Source: Bacteroidota bacterium (GTDB lineage Bacteria > Bacteroidota > Bacteroidia > Bacteroidales > UBA1402). From it: a stretch of 7,256 nt of DNA. A program made the position numbers and the translations under genes. Below, piece by piece: positions 1 to 5,169 of this stretch (positions within the stretch are counted from its first letter, which is position 1; each line of letters opens with the position of its first letter). A model generated the notes under the pieces. It was not told where the DNA came from, made no database searches, and saw only the letters and a program-made list of their open reading frames with translations. The stretch covers positions 1-7,256 of the forward strand of contig JAUZOU010000147.1 in NCBI GenBank assembly GCA_030706285.1, in the 5' to 3' direction.

Positions 1-43
1 AACTGGCCATCAATAGAAATGAGGTTAGGAGAGTGGGTTTCAT
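1..43 (-). CDS. Divergent gene, 5' end only: exported protein of unknown function
   Basis: Only the first 14 codons lie in the window. Read on the minus strand from the ATG at 43, they give MKPTLLTSFLLMAS, a lysine followed by a hydrophobic run, which is how a Sec signal peptide or lipoprotein signal begins. The rest of the gene is to the left of the window, so no function can be assigned. An in-frame ATG lies upstream at 115-113, but it would add a poorly signal-like extension and lies upstream of the promoter-like box at 79-72, so 43 is the better start. The case for a real gene comes mostly from context: a -7-like box and a repeat pair sit upstream of it at the same distances as those upstream of the SusC gene. 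It is probably another exported component of the same glycan-use locus. This is inference. Confidence 0.55.
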   Translation of the reverse strand, partial: MKPTLLTSFLLMAS

Positions 44-71
44 TGTATCGTGATCCGGTATGAATTCAAAG

Positions 72-79
72 CAAATTAA
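72..79 (-). promoter_or_regulatory. Promoter -7-like box for the divergent gene
   Basis: On the minus strand this reads TTAATTTG, seven of eight positions of the Bacteroidota sigma-ABfr -7 consensus TAnnTTTG once the two free positions are counted. It ends 28 nt before the ATG at 43. Exactly 22 nt separate it from the G-rich edge of the nearest repeat, as for the SusC box. No clear -33 TTG element is seen, which would suit a promoter needing an activator. Confidence 0.5.
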
Positions 80-101
80 GGCTTTCCGGATAAGAAGTAC
101 G

Positions 102-137
102 AGGGGTGGATTCATAATAAAAAGGGGGTTGATTCGT
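102..137 (+). promoter_or_regulatory. Operator-like direct-repeat pair, left arm
   Basis: AGGGGTGGATTCAT at 102-115 and GGGGGTTGATTCGT at 124-137 match at 10 of 14 positions and start 22 bp apart, about two helical turns, so both would face the same side of the DNA. The G-rich end of the outer copy points to the divergent gene's promoter box, 22 nt away. Tandem half-sites with a spacing near 21 bp are known for AraC-family regulators (the araI sites), so such a DNA-binding domain is a reasonable guess. The regulator itself is not in the window. Confidence 0.6.
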
Positions 138-214
138 AAAATCAATAACAGCCTGTATAGCCCTCAAACGACTGTTATGATATACCTGGCGGACGTTGAA
201 ATGACCCTGAAAAT

Positions 215-250
215 ACCAATTTACCCCTGCTAATATCAGAATACTCCCCT
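215..250 (-). promoter_or_regulatory. Operator-like direct-repeat pair, right arm
   Basis: On the minus strand, AGGGGTAAATTGGT runs from 228 to 215 and AGGGGAGTATTCTG from 250 to 237, again with a 22-bp period. They match the left-arm copies in the GGGG run and the ATT at fixed spacing, and three of the four copies have T after the G run. The G-rich edge at 250 is 22 nt before the susC promoter box at 273. Bound protein would lie just upstream of where the -33 region is expected, a usual position for a transcription activator. Confidence 0.6.
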
Positions 251-272
251 TATCCTTTTTCCCCCTCCTCCG

Positions 273-280
273 TAAATTTG
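273..280 (+). promoter_or_regulatory. Promoter -7 box for the susC-susD operon
   Basis: TAAATTTG fits the Bacteroidota -7 consensus TAnnTTTG perfectly. Transcription would start a few bases downstream, giving a short leader of roughly 25 nt before the ATG at 312. No TTG-type -33 box is visible at 19-21 bp upstream. The leader is A/T-rich with no Shine-Dalgarno sequence, which is normal for this phylum. Confidence 0.65.
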
Positions 281-311
281 TTGATCGTTAATCAGCATTA
301 ATACTAATATC

Positions 312-3300
312 ATGCGAAAATTTAGAGTCCTTTTATGGGGGATCTTATTCTCCACAATGTATGCCGCTGCACAGCATACGTTGACCGGAATTGTGTTGGA
401 TGAGGCCGGGTTACCATTGCCAGGCGTCAGTATCCGGATGATCGGTCACGAACAAAATGGCAGCATCACCGATAACAAAGGCGCTTTTTCAATTAATGTC
501 ACTGAAAATAAAGTGTATAAACTAAAAGCTTCTTTTATCGGTTACATTGAACAAACGTTTCAGGCACAACCAAAGGTCCCGGTCAAGTTGCGATTGCAAG
601 TAAATTCGGTATCGTTGGATGAAATGGTTGTAGTTGGTTACACGAAGGTTAAGAAAAGTCATTTGACCGGTGCGGTTTCTTCGTTAAAAGGCGATGAAGT
701 CCTGAAGACCACCACAACCGATGCGGCGACCGCCTTGCAGGGTAAAATTGCCGGTGTTGTCATTGAACGGAACAGCGGTAAGCCGGGTGCAGGTGTCAGT
801 GTCAAAGTCAGGGGTGTCGGAACACTAGGAAGCACGACACCATTATATGTGGTCGATGGGATTTATTCCAGTTCTTTGATGTTATCGCCTGAAGAAATCG
901 AATCGATCGAAGTCCTGAAAGATGCGTCGGCGGCAGCGATCTATGGCGCTCAGGCAGCGAACGGTGTGGTCTTGGTCACTTCGAAAAAAGGGAAGAAAGG
1001 ATTGCCGAAAGTTGAATATTCAGGGACATTCGGTATTCAAAAGGCTGACGGTCTGCCTAAAATGGCTGATGGAAAAGAATATGCCAAGTATTGGTATACA
1101 GCGTTTAAAAACGAAGGGCAGCTGGATGATTATCCCTCACAAATACTGCCTGATTCAGTCGGTGCCGGGACGGATTGGTACAAGGAAGTGTACAGCCCCG
1201 CGCCCTTTTATCGTCAAAACGTCCGTGTTTCGGGTGGCGGTGATTACATGAATGCCTCCATGTCAATCAATCATTCCGATCAGGAAGGTACGTTTATCAA
1301 TACCGGTTACAAAGAATACGGTGCTTCTATCAATACCAACTACGACCGGAACCGTTGGCATTTTGGAAACACCCTGAGGGTCAAACAATCTGACAACAGG
1401 GGTATCTATGATGCTGGACAGCTCTCGACGTTGACGTATTCTCCCCTTGCTGTAAGGGCCAATGCTGACGGTACCTATGATGATGGTTTATATGATTATC
1501 AAATGGGATTTGATCCGGTTTACTATGCTAAGAATTTTTCAAAGAAATGGGTTAACCGTAATATGAACAGCTTATTTTTTGCTGCCTTCGACCTGATGAA
1601 AGGATTGACGCTGAAAACGAACTTTAACTATAATTTCGGTTTGTCTGAATACGTTCAGCAGGATAAATCGTTAAAAATTCCCGGACGTGCCGATCCTTCC
1701 GTCTCCTGCCGTATTGAATCTCACAACAAAAGCTATAGCACAAGATCGGAGTTGCTGTTAAATTACAACGGAACGTTCGGATTACATTCGATTAACAGTG
1801 TGGCCGGTATTTCAAGAGGCCAATATAATTCTGATGGTTTGTGGATACGAGCAGATGATTTGATAGACGACGACCTGCCTGTTTTGTCTTCCTCGGATGG
1901 TACCATGCAAGTTTCTCCGAGCATTTCAAAAGGTGGCGATTTGGGCTACTTCGGTCAGTTGAACTATGCATATGCCAACCGTTACCTGTTGGGGGCATCC
2001 GTAAGAAGGGACGGTTCTTCCAAGTTTTCATCGAATAACCGGTACGGAACATTCCCCTCCGTTTCATTAGGCTGGAATATCGGTAAAGAGAAATTTTTTA
2101 AGTTGAAGTATGTTGACGATCTCAAATTGAGAGGTAGTTGGGGCCAACTGGGTAATAGCTCGATCGGTGAATATATGTATGAATCGTCTGTCGATATTGT
2201 ATCCCAGCGTTATAATTACGTGATCGGTACCGATCAGCATTTATGGACAGGAGGAGCACAGAGCAGTTATACGTCACCGGGAGTCAGCTGGGAAACTTCG
2301 ACGACCTGGAATGTCGGTCTCGACCTCTCTATGTTTAATGATAAGGTTGATGCCACGGCTGAAGTTTATCAGCGGAAAACGACGGGAGCGCTGGTTACGG
2401 TGCCGTTGCCGAAGTATACCGGCAGCTTGAGCGATCCGGCCCAAAATGTCGGTTCGTTACGCAACCAGGGATTTGAACTGAGCGCCACCTACAGAGAATA
2501 CTCAAAGAAACTGAAATACAGTTTTTCCGGGAACATTTCTTTTATCCAAGATAAAGTGCTGGCGTTGTCAACCAGCGGGACAGGAACCCCGATTTACGGC
2601 GGCTATGTAGGCAATCTTTCGAATGGAGTGAATGTGACGACGGTAGGCAGAAGTATTGCTGAATTTTATCTGATCAAAACAGACGGAATTTTCAGAACGC
2701 AAGAAGAACTGGATGCTCACACGTATACGAATCCGGAAACAGGGACAACGACTGCCATTCAACCGAAAGCCCAACTGGGAGATGTCAGATATGTCGATTA
2801 TAACAATGACGGTGTTATTTCTGATGCTGACAAGCAATTTTGCGGCAAATCCTCTCCCGATTTCTATTATAGTACGACGGCTCATTTTGAGTACGGTTCG
2901 TTTGATCTGGATTTGTTCTTTAACGGACAATACGGAAATAAAATATTCAATTATTCATCCAGAGAATCGTTGGCACCGCAAACGACCTGGGCCAATATGC
3001 AGAGCGGTTTGCTGGCCAATTCCTGGTCGCCGGAAAATCCGGATGCCAAATATCCCAGAGTCAGTCTGACCGATCCGAACGGGAACGGTGATGTTTTCAC
3101 AGACCGTTGGCTCGAAGACGGCTCTTTTTTCCGTCTGCAAAATATCCAGTTGGGCTATTCGCTCCCTAAAGTGTTGATTTCAAAAATCAATGTTTCCAAC
3201 GTGAGGCTTTATCTGAATACAACCAATGTGTTTACGATAACCAGGTATTCACTTGGAAATCCGGAAATCGGAAACGAACAGTACGTCAGTGAAGAGTACT

Positions 3301-3380
3301 CTGTTTTAAGAAGAGGTGTCAACAGCTGGCAATATCCGATGTTCCGTACATTCTCAACAGGTGTTCAAATCGTCTTTTAA
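312..3380 (+). CDS. susC: SusC/RagA-family TonB-dependent outer-membrane glycan transporter
   Basis: This 1022-residue protein is predicted to import oligosaccharides across the outer membrane, powered by TonB-ExbBD, in a complex with the SusD lipoprotein encoded next. A Sec signal peptide occupies residues 1-20, with likely cleavage at AAA/Q. A carboxypeptidase-regulatory-like beta domain follows (about 22-100), then a TonB-box-like segment DEMVVVGYTKVKK (103-115). The plug domain (about 115-227) has LYVVDGI at 178-184 and the family hallmark IESIEVLKDASAAAIYG at 196-212. The rest is the beta-barrel, ending in a phenylalanine as outer-membrane proteins do. A DxNxDG-type acidic loop at 829-840 (D829, N831, D833, D838, D840) resembles the calcium-binding-like loop common in SusC barrels. 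The length is typical. There is no N-terminal STN signalling domain, so sigma/anti-sigma control through this transporter is unlikely. An in-frame stop at 282-284 fixes the start at 312. The family call is certain; the substrate is not shown by the sequence. Confidence 0.97.
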   Translation: MRKFRVLLWGILFSTMYAAAQHTLTGIVLDEAGLPLPGVSIRMIGHEQNGSITDNKGAFSINVTENKVYKLKASFIGYIEQTFQAQPKVPVKLRLQVNSVSLDEMVVVGYTKVKKSHLTGAVSSLKGDEVLKTTTTDAATALQGKIAGVVIERNSGKPGAGVSVKVRGVGTLGSTTPLYVVDGIYSSSLMLSPEEIESIEVLKDASAAAIYGAQAANGVVLVTSKKGKKGLPKVEYSGTFGIQKADGLPKMADGKEYAKYWYTAFKNEGQLDDYPSQILPDSVGAGTDWYKEVYSPAPFYRQNVRVSGGGDYMNASMSINHSDQEGTFINTGYKEYGASINTNYDRNRWHFGNTLRVKQSDNRGIYDAGQLSTLTYSPLAVRANADGTYDDGLYDYQMGFDPVYYAKNFSKKWVNRNMNSLFFAAFDLMKGLTLKTNFNYNFGLSEYVQQDKSLKIPGRADPSVSCRIESHNKSYSTRSELLLNYNGTFGLHSINSVAGISRGQYNSDGLWIRADDLIDDDLPVLSSSDGTMQVSPSISKGGDLGYFGQLNYAYANRYLLGASVRRDGSSKFSSNNRYGTFPSVSLGWNIGKEKFFKLKYVDDLKLRGSWGQLGNSSIGEYMYESSVDIVSQRYNYVIGTDQHLWTGGAQSSYTSPGVSWETSTTWNVGLDLSMFNDKVDATAEVYQRKTTGALVTVPLPKYTGSLSDPAQNVGSLRNQGFELSATYREYSKKLKYSFSGNISFIQDKVLALSTSGTGTPIYGGYVGNLSNGVNVTTVGRSIAEFYLIKTDGIFRTQEELDAHTYTNPETGTTTAIQPKAQLGDVRYVDYNNDGVISDADKQFCGKSSPDFYYSTTAHFEYGSFDLDLFFNGQYGNKIFNYSSRESLAPQTTWANMQSGLLANSWSPENPDAKYPRVSLTDPNGNGDVFTDRWLEDGSFFRLQNIQLGYSLPKVLISKINVSNVRLYLNTTNVFTITRYSLGNPEIGNEQYVSEEYSVLRRGVNSWQYPMFRTFSTGVQIVF

Positions 3381-3392
3381 TCTAATGGAATT

Positions 3393-5003
3393 ATGAAATC
3401 AGTTATTTTCAATATAGCAACATTCTTGTTGCTGATAGCCGGAATGACATCGTGTAACGATGATTTTCTGCAGCAAACCCGCCTGGATGCGGTCGGAACG
3501 GCCACTTACTGGAATTCCAGGGCCAATGTGGAAAGCAACCTGGCTGCCTGCTATTCTGTCAATGTTTGGGAGAAATGGTCGGCCATCAGGATGTATGTCC
3601 CTGATTTTTTACGCGGTGACGACTGCTTCCCGGAACATTTTGTCAATTGGTACGGCCGGTCTGGTAACTTTACTAACAACTCATCGTATGAAGGCTCATC
3701 AGAGAATACCATCTGGGAAATGTACTACAAAGGAATTTTCTATTGCAATCAGGTCATCGCGTATACACCCAACAGCACTGAAATCTCAGATGCAGCCAAA
3801 GATTCATTGATTGCAGAAGCCCGTTTTCTGAGAGGTTTCTATCATTTTGAGCTTTATAAGCATTTTAAAAATATTATTTATCTGGACTATCTGCCTGAGA
3901 GTTTGAATGAATTATATCCGTCCCAGACTCCGGAAGCAGACATCCTGACAAAACTGGTCGCCGATTTTACATTTGCTGCTCAGTATTTACCGAAGAAATG
4001 GGATTCAGACAACACCGGACGGGCAACGATGGGGGCTGCTTACGGTTACCTTGGGAAAACCTATTTATGGTTCAAGGAATATGATAAAGCGGCCACTGCC
4101 TTTGCAGAAGTCGATAAGCTGGGTTATACGTTGTTGTCTTCCTCGAATTGGGGCAAACAATTTTACGGAACGGCCGAAAACTCTACCGAATCGATTTTTG
4201 AAATCCAGTTCAGGGAGTCCGGAGTGGCTGACAATCGTTACAATTTATTGCAATTTATATTTACGCCTTACTATTGGGGCGAATTTATAGCCAGTGATAC
4301 ATTGTTTAATGCCTTCCGTTCGGAACTCACAACAGATGGAAAGTTTGATCCAAGGTTGACTCAGTCGATTGCTTGGTATGACGCTAAAAATGTTTACTGG
4401 AAAGGCGATAGCATTAAAGGCACAATATGCAGGGAAGGGACTGATTCAGCCATTGTTCAGGCGTCTGATATTCCCTATTACAAAACGACGTTTGAGAAAT
4501 ACGGGGTATTTTGGGGCAACAGAGCGAGCGTTGATTTTTATAAAAGCAGTTGGATATCGCATCGCTGGATTAAAAAATATACCGAAGTCGGCAAGGATTT
4601 TCTTGGAGATGAGATGACCGGAATTAATGTGATTAAGATGCGTTATGCCGATGTGCTGCTGATGGAGGCTGAAGCGCTGAATGAAGCAGGACATCCTGAT
4701 CAGGCCGTCGTTCCTTATAATAAGGTCAGAAAACGTTCCAAGATGAAAGAAGCTTCGACGACAATCAGCCAGGCCGATTTAAGAGCCGCCATTCGTATGG
4801 AACGTTGGAAAGAGCTTGCCTTCGAAGGCCATCGGGCGTTCGACCTGAGACGTTGGTACAGTGGTGAAGAATTAAAACAACATTATATCAATGTTAACTA
4901 TCCTTCTGCCGGCAATTTCCAGGTGAACAAGCATGAATTGCTGCCGATTCCATTGGAAGATATGCAAGCCAATCCGAACCTGAAGCAAAACCCCGGTTAT
5001 TGA
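3393..5003 (+). CDS. susD: SusD/RagB-family surface glycan-binding lipoprotein
   Basis: This 536-residue protein is expected to sit on the cell surface as a lid over the SusC barrel and bind the glycan. The N-terminus is a lipoprotein signal with lipobox MTSC; the lipidated residue is C21. It is followed by NDD, an acidic stretch typical of the Bacteroidota lipoprotein export signal for surface display. The N-terminal half is the helical TPR-like SusD region. The C-terminal RagB/SusD domain shows RYADVLLMEAEA at 417-428, the helix RMERWKELAFEGHRAFDLRRW around 468-488, HELLPIP near the end, and the standard final QNPGY. It starts 12 nt after the susC stop, in the same frame, with that stop as the nearest upstream in-frame stop, so ATG 3393 is the only sensible start. 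It is co-transcribed with susC. Ligand-binding residues vary between SusD proteins, so the glycan cannot be read from the sequence. Confidence 0.97.
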   Translation: MKSVIFNIATFLLLIAGMTSCNDDFLQQTRLDAVGTATYWNSRANVESNLAACYSVNVWEKWSAIRMYVPDFLRGDDCFPEHFVNWYGRSGNFTNNSSYEGSSENTIWEMYYKGIFYCNQVIAYTPNSTEISDAAKDSLIAEARFLRGFYHFELYKHFKNIIYLDYLPESLNELYPSQTPEADILTKLVADFTFAAQYLPKKWDSDNTGRATMGAAYGYLGKTYLWFKEYDKAATAFAEVDKLGYTLLSSSNWGKQFYGTAENSTESIFEIQFRESGVADNRYNLLQFIFTPYYWGEFIASDTLFNAFRSELTTDGKFDPRLTQSIAWYDAKNVYWKGDSIKGTICREGTDSAIVQASDIPYYKTTFEKYGVFWGNRASVDFYKSSWISHRWIKKYTEVGKDFLGDEMTGINVIKMRYADVLLMEAEALNEAGHPDQAVVPYNKVRKRSKMKEASTTISQADLRAAIRMERWKELAFEGHRAFDLRRWYSGEELKQHYINVNYPSAGNFQVNKHELLPIPLEDMQANPNLKQNPGY

Positions 5004-5060
5004 TGACGGTTTGAGGCTGAATCAACATCCGGCCTGGCGATTTATTGGGAATAACAGAGT

Positions 5061-5100
5061 ATACCTAATCGGATGGCTCTGAAAGGTCAAGGTATTTTTT
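5061..5100 (+). terminator. Possible terminator or attenuator between susD and the GH95 gene
   Basis: ATACCT at 5061-5066 can pair perfectly with AGGTAT at 5090-5095. An inner arm, TGGCT at 5074-5078 with GGTCA at 5085-5089, adds a short stem with G-T wobbles and a six-base loop. A run of six T (5095-5100) follows, as in an intrinsic terminator. A 7-nt one-sided bulge and low G+C make the hairpin weak, so it is at best a partial terminator that lowers GH95 transcription relative to susCD. It may be chance. Confidence 0.3.
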
Positions 5101-5112
5101 ATCCGTATAAGT

Positions 5113-5120
5113 TAACTTTG
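5113..5120 (+). promoter_or_regulatory. Possible internal promoter -7 box for the GH95 gene
   Basis: TAACTTTG matches TAnnTTTG perfectly and lies 49 nt before the ATG at 5170. It stands directly after the hairpin/T-run. No -33 TTG box and no rGGGGwnnATTs element lies upstream, so it would not share the control of the susC promoter. It could give the enzyme gene a basal start of its own, in addition to readthrough from susD. Confidence 0.4.
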
Positions 5121-5169
5121 TGCAAGATTCCGTCTAATGAAGATGGGTTATTAAAGAGATAAGAACTAT

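Larger units (their letters stand above)
44..311. promoter_or_regulatory. Divergent control region between the left-hand gene and susC
   Basis: I see no convincing gene in this 268-bp gap. It contains four copies of an rGGGGwnnATTs element: two on the plus strand at 102-115 and 124-137, and two on the minus strand at 228-215 and 250-237. It also contains two TAnnTTTG-like boxes pointing outward. The midpoints of the outer elements (102/250), the inner elements (124/228) and the two boxes (79/273) all fall at position 176, and the two start codons (43/312) have their midpoint at 177.5. Such near-exact mirror symmetry suggests one regulator controlling both directions. A minor 7-bp inverted repeat, ATAACAG at 145-151 and CTGTTAT at 172-178, lies near the middle and may be chance. 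Confidence 0.7.

Noticed and set aside
1..63. Plus-strand open frame of 20 codons ending in TGA at 61-63, a possible tail of an upstream gene reading SIEMRLGEWVSLY.
   Set aside because: A 20-codon opening in one of three frames is common by chance, and the stretch cannot be tied to a family. The mirrored promoter architecture favours the minus-strand gene starting at 43. The two could be told apart only with sequence to the left.
198..209. A fifth, weaker copy of the repeat on the minus strand (CAGGGTCATTTC).
   Set aside because: It has only three Gs in a row, lacks the ATT, and starts 19 rather than 22 bp from its neighbour; there is no mirror partner on the left arm.
288..301. TTAAT-CAGC-ATTAA small hairpin in the susC leader.
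   Set aside because: Five A/T pairs in an A/T-rich leader are weak and expected by chance; no riboswitch-like structure surrounds it.
1792..2930. Minus-strand open frames at 1792-2067 and 2568-2930 within susC.
   Set aside because: They lie wholly inside a certain gene, have no recognisable domains and no promoter; they are antisense shadows.
3385..3396. Three-codon frame ATG GAA TTA TGA overlapping the susD start, a possible translational coupling minigene.
   Set aside because: It is too short to judge and lies where the susC stop and susD start crowd together; nothing else supports it.
5137..5154. Five-codon leader frame (MKMGY) before the GH95 gene.
   Set aside because: It has no regulatory codon pattern and no alternative hairpins around it; it serves only to show an in-frame stop upstream of the GH95 start.
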